Of a stretch of DNA of 64,000 nucleotides, positions 19,242 through 28,155 are shown in pieces. A program made the position numbers and the translations under genes. How positions within the stretch are numbered: the first letter of the stretch is position 1; the number at the start of each line of letters is the position of its first letter. Below the pieces are notes generated by a model. That model had not been told where the DNA came from and ran no database searches. It saw nothing but the letters and a program-made list of their open reading frames with translations. Source of the stretch: Fictibacillus nanhaiensis (GTDB taxonomy: Bacteria > Bacillota > Bacilli > Bacillales > Fictibacillaceae); contig NZ_JAMBOD010000003.1 in NCBI RefSeq assembly GCF_023715445.1, positions 248,001 through 312,000 of the forward strand, read 5' to 3'.

Positions 19242-19255
19242 AGAAAGCGCTACTA
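19242..19255. promoter_or_regulatory. Weak cre-like sequence upstream of the crotonase gene
   Basis: AGAAAGCGCTACTA keeps the AARCG core but has two mismatches to the cre consensus. It lies 19 bp upstream of the ATG. Confidence 0.25.
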
Positions 19256-19263
19256 TTTATGTA

Positions 19264-19300
19264 TATGAAAAAACAGGAAGCATAAAGCTCCCTGTTTTTC
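19264..19300 (-). terminator. Terminator of the ylbN-rpmF operon
   Basis: AACAGGGAGC / GCTTCCTGTT with a 5-nt loop, followed by TTTT on the minus strand, begins directly after the rpmF stop. Confidence 0.85.
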
Positions 19301-19301
19301 A

Positions 19302-19475
19302 TTACTTGCTTACTACTTCTTTTCCTTTGTAAGATCCACACTCACGACAAACACGGTGAGATAACTTGTATTCTCCGCACTGTGGACACTTTACCATACC
19401 AGGCATGGAAAGCTTATAGTGTGTACGACGCTTCGCTTGGCGAGTTTGTGATGTTCTGCGAAAAGGTACTGCCAT
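19302..19475 (-). CDS. rpmF: 50S ribosomal protein L32
   Basis: Structural protein of the large subunit. The 57 residues begin [20 protein letters not shown] and keep the zinc-ribbon cysteines CPQC and CREC at 30-33 and 43-46, so this is the zinc-binding (C+) form. GGAGG lies 9 bp before the ATG. It follows ylbN by 51 bp and shares its strong promoter, as in other bacilli and in E. coli (yceD-rpmF). Confidence 0.97.
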   Translation of the reverse strand: MAVPFRRTSQTRQAKRRTHYKLSMPGMVKCPQCGEYKLSHRVCRECGSYKGKEVVSK

Positions 19476-19526
19476 TTTGTATCCACCTCCTTAAAGGTCT
19501 TGAAAGAATCATTATAACCTATTCTT

Positions 19527-20045
19527 TCATTCATTGTCTTTGTCAAAAAAATTAGCTAGACCAGCCAAACGCGGGTCAACCCTGTTTTGACGGTCTTCCT
19601 CCGTTATCCTTTGCCAGCCTTTTCCCTCTTTGGGAGCAGGACCTTCTGTCACATCACCAGCCGTTATTTTCAACGGCTTTTCAAGCAAAATATGCTCTTC
19701 GATGACAGGGAGAAGATCAACGTAATGTCCTTCGACTTTATGAAGGCTTTCTTCATCTTCAAATTCCGTATAGTTCGGGTCGAAAATGAAAATTTCCGTC
19801 GTTTTTACCGAAAATGGAAATTCCACATCCACCAATGTGTTAGCACATGGCAACACCATTGTTCCTTTTATGGTCAAATAAAAAGTGGCTTTTTGTTGAG
19901 TAACATCTGCATGTCCTTCTACGAAGACAGGATCAATGCTTCTGATCTCCGGGTCTTTTTCCATCACACCGCTCGCATCAACATTTTGTTCAAACGTTAA
20001 CGGTTTACGGTAAAAATTTTTTAATTCCTGTAGTGACCATTTCAT
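19527..20045 (-). CDS. ylbN: YceD/DUF177 family protein YlbN
   Basis: A 172-residue protein of the YceD (DUF177) family, linked to large-subunit rRNA accumulation in plants and E. coli; its biochemical role is unsettled. The sequence has the family beta-rich core (FYLTIKGTMVLPCANTLVDV near 72-91) and a C-terminal VDPRLAGLANFF. The invariant partner rpmF follows 51 bp downstream. A consensus sigma A promoter lies upstream. Confidence 0.93.
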   Translation of the reverse strand: MKWSLQELKNFYRKPLTFEQNVDASGVMEKDPEIRSIDPVFVEGHADVTQQKATFYLTIKGTMVLPCANTLVDVEFPFSVKTTEIFIFDPNYTEFEDEESLHKVEGHYVDLLPVIEEHILLEKPLKITAGDVTEGPAPKEGKGWQRITEEDRQNRVDPRLAGLANFFDKDNE

Positions 20046-20074
20046 GTCTTTATCACCTCAAGGCAACAGTAGTA

Positions 20075-20103
20075 ATTATATCGGTCAAAATATAAAATGT
20101 CAA
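20075..20103 (-). promoter_or_regulatory. Consensus sigma A promoter of ylbN-rpmF
   Basis: On the minus strand TTGACA (20103-20098), a 17-bp spacer and TATAAT (20080-20075) match the vegetative consensus at all twelve positions. Transcription would start near 20068, giving a leader of about 25 nt. Confidence 0.85.
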
Positions 20104-20126
20104 TATTATATCTTTACAGTGATGCT

Positions 20127-20154
20127 TTTGATTTTAACCTGTTTTTAGTACAAT
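20127..20154 (+). promoter_or_regulatory. Candidate promoter of tmcAL (ylbM)
   Basis: TTTGAT, a 16-bp spacer and TACAAT precede ylbM, divergent from the ylbN promoter. The -35 is poor. Confidence 0.45.
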
Positions 20155-20196
20155 GTAAACGTAAAAGATTTAAGGTCTGTCAAGGGAGTGGACATA

Positions 20197-21402
20197 TTGA
20201 GAGCTACCGGTGTTGTTGTAGAATATAACCCTTTTCACAATGGGCATTATTATCATTTGCAGGAATCAAAAAAAGTAACACAAGCTGACTGTATGATCGC
20301 TGTTATGAGTGGAAACTTTCTTCAGAGGGGCGAACCTGCACTTCTTTCTAAATGGAAAAGAACAAAAATGGCTCTTTTAGGCGGAGCTGACCTTGTGATC
20401 GAACTTCCTTACGCTTTTGCTACAAGCCATGCACCTCGTTTTGCTTTTGGAAGCATCTTTTTGCTTCAGTCGGCAGGAGCTGAATCATTCTGCTTTGGAA
20501 GCGAATCTGGAGATGTCTCTGTCTTTAATGACACTCATGATATGGTTAGTTCTCAAAATAGGAAATACCAAACACACGTTAGTGAATTTATGTCACAAGG
20601 GCTCTCCTATCCTGCAGCTGCAGCCAAGGCATATGAATTATTGGATCTCCCGGTTGGACTTGATTTAAGTAAACCTAACAATATTTTAGGATTTGAATAC
20701 ATTCGTGCGGGACGGGAGCTCGGGTCTATAATAAAGCCACTTACCATAAAACGTAAAAATGCCGATTATCATGATGTCGTACTTGGAAAAGGTGACATTG
20801 CGAGCGCTACTGCTATCCGCGAAGCTGTATTCTCTCATGATATCGGTAAAGCTGAAAACTACATGCCTTCCTTTACTATTGAGATTCTTAAAGATGAACA
20901 AAGCATAAAAGGTAAGTTAATGAACTGGGAACAATTCTACCCTTTGCTTCGTTACCAACTATTATCTTCAAGTCCTGCTGAAATAAACAGTTTTTATGAA
21001 GTAGAAGAAGGTTTAGAATACAGAATGATTGAAGCAATGAAGGCTTCTGACAGTTTTCAATCCTTTATGACTCGGTTAAAAACGAAGAGATATACATGGA
21101 CAAGACTTCAGCGCGCATGTCTTCATGTGCTGAATAAAATCCATAAAGAAGATATGCACCGAATTCTTGATTCACCTCCTGCTTATCTACGCGTCTTAGG
21201 GATGACGGAAACAGGACGGGAGTATCTCAGTCATGTAAAAAAATCAATAGACCTTCCTTTGGTGACGACTTTTTCAAAACATGATTTTGAAGGATTGAAG
21301 ATGGAAGCGAAAACGTCTCTTGTGTATGCCCAAGGAGCCTCGTTTAACAGACTAGAAGCCGAGAAGGAAGAGTACAATACTCCGCCGGTGATGGTGAAGT
21401 AA
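20197..21402 (+). CDS. tmcAL: tRNA(Met) cytidine acetate ligase TmcAL (YlbM)
   Basis: Uses acetate and ATP to acetylate cytidine 34 of elongator tRNA-Met. I choose TTG at 20197, eight bases after AAGGGAG; GTG at 20188 overlaps that ribosome site. The 401 residues open with VVVEYNPFHNGHYYHL, containing the nucleotidyltransferase HxGH motif, then SGNFLQRGEPALLSKWKRTKMAL and the FGSESGD segment. It is read against its neighbours, as in B. subtilis. A 20-bp repeat array starts three bases after the stop. Confidence 0.93.
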   Translation: MRATGVVVEYNPFHNGHYYHLQESKKVTQADCMIAVMSGNFLQRGEPALLSKWKRTKMALLGGADLVIELPYAFATSHAPRFAFGSIFLLQSAGAESFCFGSESGDVSVFNDTHDMVSSQNRKYQTHVSEFMSQGLSYPAAAAKAYELLDLPVGLDLSKPNNILGFEYIRAGRELGSIIKPLTIKRKNADYHDVVLGKGDIASATAIREAVFSHDIGKAENYMPSFTIEILKDEQSIKGKLMNWEQFYPLLRYQLLSSSPAEINSFYEVEEGLEYRMIEAMKASDSFQSFMTRLKTKRYTWTRLQRACLHVLNKIHKEDMHRILDSPPAYLRVLGMTETGREYLSHVKKSIDLPLVTTFSKHDFEGLKMEAKTSLVYAQGASFNRLEAEKEEYNTPPVMVK

Positions 21403-21405
21403 GAA

Positions 21406-21505
21406 CGATCATAAATTCCGTATGGCGATCATAAATTCCGTATGGCGATCATAAATTCCGTATGGCGATCATAAATTCCGTATGGCGATCATAAATTCCG
21501 TATGG
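21406..21505. repeat. Five identical 20-bp tandem repeats after tmcAL
   Basis: The unit CGATCATAAATTCCGTATGG occurs five times without a mismatch (starts 21406, 21426, 21446, 21466, 21486) and a sixth copy breaks off after CGATC, where the terminator stem GGCGATCGTTTAG continues. The unit is not a multiple of three and has no dyad symmetry of its own. Confidence 0.95.
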
Positions 21506-21552
21506 CGATCGTTTAGTAAGGATAAATCCTGCTAAACGATCGCCAAATTTTT
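21504..21552 (+). terminator. Terminator of tmcAL, joined to the repeat array
   Basis: A perfect 13-bp stem GGCGATCGTTTAG / CTAAACGATCGCC with a 15-nt loop is followed by AAATTTTT. The first seven bases of the 5' arm are those that also end and begin the repeat units. Confidence 0.8.
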
Positions 21553-21567
21553 CTTTGTCATTAAAAA

Positions 21568-21614
21568 TAGGATGCAGAACCATCATTCGGTTTCTGCATC
21601 CTTCTATTTTAATT
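21568..21614 (+). terminator. Second strong hairpin downstream of tmcAL
   Basis: GGATGCAGAA / TTCTGCATCC, with a 12-nt loop, is followed by TTCTATTTT. It can stop read-through from tmcAL. Confidence 0.65.
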
Positions 21615-21668
21615 GCTTTTTTCTAAAAGATTTGTTTTAAGAACTTCTTTGTGAAAACACTTCGTCGA

Positions 21669-21875
21669 CTAGTTGATTGGAGCGTAAGGTGCGAGACTCC
21701 TGCGGAAGCAGCTTGCCAGCTACCTGAGTGTTCTTCTCGCAAGGCATGCGACAAGGAAGTTCGCTTCGCTGCTGTTTTTCTTATAGACGCAGGAGCAGTA
21801 CTTCTTATATCTTTTTACCGAGGCTCTCCGCACGCCCCACGGAAAGCGGGCATCCTGGACCGGAAATCAACCACT
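21669..21875. repeat. Degenerate copy of a long GC-rich Bacillaceae intergenic repeat
   Basis: Segments such as GTTGATTGGAGCG, GGTGCGAGACTCCTGCGG, CGCACGCCCC, GGAAAGCGGGCATCCTGG and CGGAAATCAACC are in the order I know from an abundant intergenic element of Bacillus genomes whose ends form GTTGATT / AATCAAC. Here an AT-richer stretch (about 21730-21815) interrupts the middle. No gene is encoded; a 174-residue open frame across it is not credible. Together with the preceding repeats it fills the 501 bp between tmcAL and ylbL. Confidence 0.6.
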
Positions 21876-21903
21876 TTTAATAGCAATAAACAACCTTGTA
21901 AAT

Positions 21904-22947
21904 TCAAAGCTTCTCTAGATACTCCAGAGCATCATCTAAAGTCTTTACAGGTACGATTTTCATCTTCGAACCGATATCTTTTTGAGCTTTTACAGCATCA
22001 CGGTAATTATTGCCCGCTACGGGTGCAAAGAAAATTTCTGCTCCAGCATCATCCGCTGCCACGATCTTCTGCTGAATGCCTCCGATTGGACCTACATTTT
22101 TCTGAAGATCCATCGTACCTGTTCCCGCTATTTTCTTACCATGCGTCAGATCCTTATCATTTAATTGATCCATGATCTCAAGTGTAAACATAAGTCCTGC
22201 AGATGGTCCCCCGATTTGCGAAGTATCGATTTTAATTTTTGGGTCAGTAGAAATAGATACATCTGCTACAGGTGAAGTTATACCAAGTCCTGCTTTCGGG
22301 CCTTCGTCCTGAATATATTTTTTAGGGAACTCTTCAATGTTTAAGGCTATATCCATCTTTTTATCACCGCGTAAAATGGTCAAGTCTACTTTGTCGCCTG
22401 CTTTTTTAGGACTCAATACTTCAAGCAGTCTTTTAGTTTCCATAACTGCTTTATGGTCAACTGCTACAATCTTATCTCCTATTTTTAATTTTTCTTCTGC
22501 CGGCATGCCTGACATGATACCTGTTACATAAACGCCATGGTATTCGATATCTACTTTTTTTCCGGCTTCTTGATACGCGACGATAGTGGCTGCATGCTGT
22601 GAATCCTCCATCATTTGCAGCTGTCTCTGGTTATATTCTTCATCTGTTTCATCTTCGCTTCTTATTTGGTCGGCAGGAATTACTTCCCGGTAATCACTAA
22701 ATTTTGCCCATATGTATTGAGGGATATTTGCTGTTCCGATTGAAACGGTGGTCAGCATAAATTCCCCTTTATCCTCATCTCCACCTTCAACATGGATAAT
22801 GGGATCTAACAGCCTTGCATCCCCTGGAGAAGTTATGTAATAAGGAAGGGGATAAAATGCAATAAATGCAAATGCGATTAAAAATAAAATAACAAATTTA
22901 TTTTGTGAGAAAAAGTTTTTCTTTTTCTCATCCTTATTGATGGTCAT
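21904..22947 (-). CDS. ylbL: PDZ and Lon-type serine protease YlbL (SepM family)
   Basis: Membrane-anchored protease; in B. subtilis YlbL together with CtpA degrades the division inhibitor YneA after DNA damage. The 347 residues have one N-terminal transmembrane helix at about 17-34, a PDZ domain near 125-200 (YHGVYVTGIMSGMPAEEKLKIGDKI) and a C-terminal Lon-type proteolytic domain with catalytic serine in GGPSAG near 246-251 and lysine in GGIQQK. It overlaps ylbK by 14 bp, as expected for one transcript. Confidence 0.92.
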   Translation of the reverse strand: MTINKDEKKKNFFSQNKFVILFLIAFAFIAFYPLPYYITSPGDARLLDPIIHVEGGDEDKGEFMLTTVSIGTANIPQYIWAKFSDYREVIPADQIRSEDETDEEYNQRQLQMMEDSQHAATIVAYQEAGKKVDIEYHGVYVTGIMSGMPAEEKLKIGDKIVAVDHKAVMETKRLLEVLSPKKAGDKVDLTILRGDKKMDIALNIEEFPKKYIQDEGPKAGLGITSPVADVSISTDPKIKIDTSQIGGPSAGLMFTLEIMDQLNDKDLTHGKKIAGTGTMDLQKNVGPIGGIQQKIVAADDAGAEIFFAPVAGNNYRDAVKAQKDIGSKMKIVPVKTLDDALEYLEKL

Positions 22948-23731
22948 CAGATGACTCCTTCCACTTCTTAATCATTTCTAATATTTTCGGTACTTGTTTA
23001 CTTCCTGCTTCCTCTCCTATAGCAATAATATCATTAATGTCTTTAAAGGCAGTTGAGCTGAACTGTTCTACCATCGGCCGAATCATGATATCAGCCGATA
23101 CCTCGTGCCATCTCACCATTTCGCGCTGCATGATATCAATACTTTGGATGATTACATCGAAGATTGAGGATACTTCATGTTCTGCCTTGAAATGAGAAAT
23201 ATCCACCGCAATCACCAAATCTGCTCCCATCTCACGAACGACCGACACAGGCACCCGGTCGATAACACCGCCATCAACCAGCAGCTTTCCATCTATTTTT
23301 TCCGGTACCATTATTCCCGGAATGGAAATGCTTGCCCTTACAGCATCAGCAATGGGACCCGTTCTGAACACTACTTTTTCACCAAGCAGCAAGTCAGTAG
23401 CTACGATTGCCAATGGAATTTCTGTTTGATCTATATGCTTTTGCTTCGTTAGCAGCTTGATTAATTCTTTAATCTTTTTTCCTGTTATAAATCCCATTTT
23501 GGGAACGGTGTAGTCCATATAATACTTGCGTTTAAAAAGTGTCGCCATTCTATAAAGATTCTCATCACTTTGACCGATGGACACCATCGCTCCAACCAGA
23601 GCCCCCATACTGCTTCCTGCAACCATATCGATGGGAATACCAGCTTCCCTTAATGCTTTTACTACACCAAGATGCGCAAAGCCTCTGGCACCGCCAGAAC
23701 CTAGAGCAAGTCCGATTTTGGGTTCTTTCAT
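22934..23731 (-). CDS. ylbK: Patatin-like phospholipase family protein YlbK
   Basis: Cytoplasmic patatin-type acyl hydrolase of unknown substrate. The start at 23731 follows AAAGGAGG; an ATG 13 codons earlier does not. The 265 residues contain the oxyanion loop GSGGARGFAHLG at about 11-22, the nucleophile GSSMG at about 41-45 and the catalytic aspartate in VDGGV near 153-157, the Ser-Asp dyad of RssA/YchK-type patatins. It lies upstream of and overlaps ylbL. Confidence 0.92.
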   Translation of the reverse strand: MKEPKIGLALGSGGARGFAHLGVVKALREAGIPIDMVAGSSMGALVGAMVSIGQSDENLYRMATLFKRKYYMDYTVPKMGFITGKKIKELIKLLTKQKHIDQTEIPLAIVATDLLLGEKVVFRTGPIADAVRASISIPGIMVPEKIDGKLLVDGGVIDRVPVSVVREMGADLVIAVDISHFKAEHEVSSIFDVIIQSIDIMQREMVRWHEVSADIMIRPMVEQFSSTAFKDINDIIAIGEEAGSKQVPKILEMIKKWKESSDDHQ

Positions 23732-23766
23732 CTTTGCTCCTCCTTTGGAAGCATCGTCTTTTTTTA

Positions 23767-23797
23767 ACATATGGTCTAAAGAGAATGGCTATACGTA
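23767..23797 (+). promoter_or_regulatory. Possible sigma E promoter of ylbJ
   Basis: ACATATG resembles the sigma E -35 (GCATATT) and TATACGTA partly resembles the -10 (CATACANT), but the spacing is 16 bp and two -10 positions differ. ylbJ is sigma E-dependent in B. subtilis, which is why I note it. Confidence 0.3.
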
Positions 23798-23858
23798 TAA
23801 ATAAGGATGAGGACAAGTTAGCAGTGCGTAATTTTTTGGTGAGAGGAGAACTCCCCTT

Positions 23859-25570
<1,712 letters not shown>

Positions 25571-25578
25571 TTATTCTC

Positions 25579-26133
25579 TTAATCGCGCCTAAAAATAGAA
25601 ATTATTGTTGTTTTTCCGTAAGTCTCCTGTCTAATCCGATGAAAATTTCCAATCTGCTCAGGCAGTGAAACATCAGTTCCATGTTCGGCCACTATGCTTC
25701 CTTCATTTGCAAGCAGTTCAAGATTATCTATGTCCTCCATATCTTTAATCAGCATTTGTTTTGCATAGGGGGGATCCAGAAAGATCATATCGAATTGTAT
25801 CTCTCTTTTGTGAAGCGCTTTCAATGCTCGTTTAGCATCATTTCTGAAAACCTCAGTTTTTTCCTCATAGTTGCATTGTTTAACATTTTCTTTAATAGTA
25901 TGTATCGCTTTTTGGTCTTTATCGATAAAAATAAAATGGTCCATTCCCCGGCTTAGTGCCTCAAGTCCAAGGCCGCCGCTTCCACCATATAGATCAAGAC
26001 CTGTTCCTCCCTCAAAAAAAGGACCGATCATGTTAAAAATGGATTCCTTAATTTTATCAGTAGTCGGTCTCGTATTTGTTCCCGGAACTGCCTTGAGTGG
26101 TCTTCCTTTGCATTCTCCTGCTATTACTCTCAC
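25579..26133 (-). CDS. rsmD: 16S rRNA (guanine(966)-N(2))-methyltransferase RsmD (YlbH)
   Basis: SAM-dependent methyltransferase of small-subunit rRNA. The 184 residues begin MRVIAGECKGRPLKAVPG and contain the SAM loop DLYGGSGGLGLEALSRG at about 47-63 and the N-methyltransferase motif IFLDPPYAKQ near 118-127. The start is GTG with AGGTGA upstream. The 340-bp region to its right holds a structured RNA (26242-26406). Confidence 0.96.
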   Translation of the reverse strand: MRVIAGECKGRPLKAVPGTNTRPTTDKIKESIFNMIGPFFEGGTGLDLYGGSGGLGLEALSRGMDHFIFIDKDQKAIHTIKENVKQCNYEEKTEVFRNDAKRALKALHKREIQFDMIFLDPPYAKQMLIKDMEDIDNLELLANEGSIVAEHGTDVSLPEQIGNFHRIRQETYGKTTIISIFRRD

Positions 26134-26241
26134 AATTTTTCACCTGATTCTTTTATCCTTTTTTCCATTACCTATCCTATCACAAGTAATCACGTAATCA
26201 AACAATCAAATCTTTCACTAATAAGTATAGAGCAAAATAAA

Positions 26242-26406
26242 TGCGGTCATACTACATATAACAACATCACGAACGATGTTGTTGCCAACCGCGGAGAAGA
26301 CTTACTCCCCATAAGTTCTTCATCCGGTTTCTCCTCTCCCATCGCCTTTGAACAGAAGTGATTTTGTTTTAAAGGCAGCCTGCAGCGATTGCTGCAGGTT
26401 TTTTTT
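26242..26406 (+). ncRNA. Structured RNA / attenuator-like leader in the rsmD (ylbH) upstream region
   Basis: Four successive stems are visible: AACAACATC/GATGTTGTT (26260-26283); AACCG/CGGTT (26287-26329) enclosing GAAGACTTA/TAAGTTCTTC (26296-26321); GCCTTT/AAAGGC (26344-26376); and CCTGCAGC/GCTGCAGG (26379-26398) followed by eight T. The T run fixes a plus-strand transcript ending at 26406, 69 bp before the next gene. The 5' end is a guess; no good promoter was found. From memory Rfam has a 'ylbH leader' motif at this locus in bacilli; on the minus strand the same stems would lie in the rsmD leader. Confidence 0.6.
26379..26406 (+). terminator. Strong intrinsic terminator upstream of the DUF7147-like gene
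   Basis: Perfect 8-bp stem CCTGCAGC / GCTGCAGG, 4-nt loop, then eight T, on the plus strand only. Confidence 0.85.
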
Positions 26407-26474
26407 CGTGTACATCCCTTTATATCGATCTTTTGATATGCTACATTGAGGAAGGAGAAAGGAGCATTACGAAC

Positions 26475-26852
26475 ATGATTCAACGATTTATTGAGCTTGG
26501 TGAAGGGTATTCTGACTTATATGAGCTATTTGAAATTATGGAAACAAATAAAGAAAGAGTTTCACAGCTATTATGTTTACGGTTAAAAAAAGAGGACAAA
26601 GAATATGCATCAGTTGTAGCGGTTCTTAATCCTGCATCAGAAGGCAAATTTCAGCCCCTGTACATATGCCGTGAAGGAATTCCGATCCCTTCTAAACGCT
26701 ACAGCCTATTTGAAGCAAAAGCAGCTGAGATCAACAAGGATATTATTTCTTTTGACGTGAAGCCATCAACAGATTTCGCTGAAACTGAGCTTTATTTTCA
26801 TTACTTAATCGGTATTTTAAGACTTAATTATTTAATTCCACCATTAATGTAA
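26475..26852 (+). CDS. Conserved Bacillaceae protein (DUF7147-like, often mislabelled methylthioribose kinase)
   Basis: A 125-residue soluble protein beginning MIQRFIELGEGYSDLYELFE. I recognise it as a short family next to rsmD in Bacillaceae; the kinase name used in some records has no basis, as it lacks an ATP site and is far too small. It shows a mixed alpha/beta pattern with FQPLYICREGIP in the middle. The ATG is 10 bp after AAAGGAG; longer in-frame starts would run through the ribosome site. It lies downstream of the terminator at 26379-26406, so it may be controlled by attenuation. Confidence 0.75.
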   Translation: MIQRFIELGEGYSDLYELFEIMETNKERVSQLLCLRLKKEDKEYASVVAVLNPASEGKFQPLYICREGIPIPSKRYSLFEAKAAEINKDIISFDVKPSTDFAETELYFHYLIGILRLNYLIPPLM

Positions 26853-26894
26853 AAAAAACAGGCAGCAGCTTGATAGCTTAGCTTGCCTGTTTTT
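26852..26894. terminator. Bidirectional terminator before ylbG
   Basis: AAACAGGCA / TGCCTGTTT with an AGCT-rich inner part has A and T runs on both sides and touches the ylbG stop. Confidence 0.75.
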
Positions 26895-27168
26895 AAATAC
26901 CCATCTTATAATCATATTCTTTTGCTTTATCAGCAATCTTGCTTTCATATTCTGTTTTAATTTCTTGTTTATATGATTTCTTCACTTCTTTTACAAAATG
27001 CAACGATTCAAGCTTAGCCGCAATCTCGTCAGCTTTGTTGCCGTCACAATACAAAACGGCATATTTAAATCTTCTAGAAACATAATGAACGTTTCCGTAG
27101 CGCCGCAGCTGCTTTGAGAATTTAAGAGAATGAAGAAAAACAGAAAGTCCACGACGGTTACCAATCAT
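26893..27168 (-). CDS. ylbG: DUF2129 family protein YlbG
   Basis: A 91-residue cytoplasmic protein of unknown function, conserved next to ylbF. The ATG at 27168 has AAAGGGG eight bases upstream; an ATG 17 codons earlier has none. The sequence has the family pattern [29 protein letters not shown], then YAVLYCD, and ends with [11 protein letters not shown], matching the B. subtilis end. No catalytic residues are evident. Confidence 0.92.
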   Translation of the reverse strand: MIGNRRGLSVFLHSLKFSKQLRRYGNVHYVSRRFKYAVLYCDGNKADEIAAKLESLHFVKEVKKSYKQEIKTEYESKIADKAKEYDYKMGI

Positions 27169-27277
27169 AACATAAGCCCCTTTTGTTAAAATGAATTCAT
27201 ACTTATAAATGACACACATTCATGAAAATAGCGTGATCATATATTTAAAACTGATAACGGATAGGATGTGATGTACG

Positions 27278-27601
27278 ATGGACTTAAATACGATATGGGA
27301 AGATTTTTTTTATCACATCCAGCCAGACCCGGATGTAATCCATATTGAAAAAAAATTAATGGCTGGAATTCCCTTTGTTTATGTATCCGTTGTTCCGCAA
27401 ACATCACTAGAAACCGCAACAAACATTTTAAAGAAACATGCTGTAAAGTCGATGAAAGGAAAACGGCTTACGCTTGAAATAAACTTTGTAAGATCAGAAG
27501 AAAATCTATACGTTTTCCGTATGCGTTTCCTTGTTCCGCAAGAAAAAATGTTCTGCTGCGGCAACTTGTGTTTTGATTGTATCAGATTAAGAAATATCTA
27601 A
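27278..27601 (+). CDS. Uncharacterised 107-residue protein with a C-terminal cysteine cluster
   Basis: I do not recognise a family. The frame is supported by AGGATG nine bases before the ATG, a natural composition and a regular beta/alpha pattern (GIPFVYVSVVPQTSLETATNILKKH). The C-terminus has four cysteines in FCCGNLCFDCIRL, which could bind a metal or cluster. It is read opposite to ylbG and ylbF and sits just before the RicF gene, whose product carries iron-sulphur ligands; a functional link is speculation. Antisense frames here look like shadows. Confidence 0.65.
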   Translation: MDLNTIWEDFFYHIQPDPDVIHIEKKLMAGIPFVYVSVVPQTSLETATNILKKHAVKSMKGKRLTLEINFVRSEENLYVFRMRFLVPQEKMFCCGNLCFDCIRLRNI

Positions 27602-27606
27602 AATGC

Positions 27607-28041
27607 TTATGCACAACCGCATGAGCCGCCAGAGCCACAGCCTCCGCTGCACGAACTTTCGTCAAAAAACGGATTGCCAGTCGGCACCTTAATTTGCTCA
27701 GAAACACTTTGTGCAATAATTCTGCTGCATTCAATAAGAAGCTGTTCAAGTTCTTTTTCAGCTTTCTTAAAATTTGCTATGTTCTCATGAAAATCAAGCT
27801 CCCGTTTTAGCGTTCGAACTTGAGCAGATACCTTATGAAAATCAGGATGATATTTACCAAACCTCTGAACTTCTTCATACTTCTCCTTCATTTCAGCAAA
27901 GCGCGCAATCATTTCCTGAGCCTGTATATCTTGCTCCAATATATATTTTGATCTTTTATATTCTAATGCAACGCTGGAATTTGAAACCATTTCTGCTAAA
28001 GTTAATGTTTCGTCCAGCAATACAACTTGATCTAAACTCAT
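27607..28041 (-). CDS. ricF: RicF/YlbF family regulatory iron-sulphur protein
   Basis: Subunit of the RicA-RicF-RicT (Y) complex, which in B. subtilis promotes RNase Y-dependent mRNA maturation, competence, biofilm formation and sporulation. The start at 28041 follows AAAGGAGGTG, giving 144 residues: a helical bundle (LAEMVSNSSVALEYKRSK, MIARFAEMKEKYEEVQRFGKYHPDF) and a glycine/cysteine tail SSCSGGCGSGGSCGCA. That tail fits the cluster ligation reported for the complex. Confidence 0.92.
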   Translation of the reverse strand: MSLDQVVLLDETLTLAEMVSNSSVALEYKRSKYILEQDIQAQEMIARFAEMKEKYEEVQRFGKYHPDFHKVSAQVRTLKRELDFHENIANFKKAEKELEQLLIECSRIIAQSVSEQIKVPTGNPFFDESSCSGGCGSGGSCGCA

Positions 28042-28128
28042 ACAGCCACCTCCTTTTAGGTATGAGGTTACCTTTTCATTATAGCGGATAATGAATCTAG
28101 TTAAAAGCACAGCCGCCTATTCCATAGA

Positions 28129-28150
28129 AATAAAAAAACCCTTCTGGCAG
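28129..28150 (-). terminator. Short hairpin after the anchored unknown protein
   Basis: CTTCT / AGAAG with a 3-nt loop followed by GGTTTTTTT on the minus strand, 6 bp after the stop codon. Confidence 0.55.
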
Positions 28151-28155
28151 AAGAG

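Noticed and set aside
21406-21505. CRISPR array
   Set aside because: The 20-bp units are directly adjacent with no spacers and there are no cas genes in the window; the same holds for the other arrays.
21651-22175. A 174-codon plus-strand frame after tmcAL
   Set aside because: It runs through the degenerate intergenic repeat and then antisense to ylbL; composition is not protein-like.
26281-26300. T-box riboswitch, because of CCAACCGCGG
   Set aside because: The T-box core would need the TGGNACCGCG context directly in an antiterminator paired with the terminator; the match is partial and the terminator is 90 bp further on.
26247-26483. A 78-codon minus-strand frame over the structured RNA
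   Set aside because: No ribosome site, and it is explained by the RNA stems and the 5' end of the plus-strand gene.
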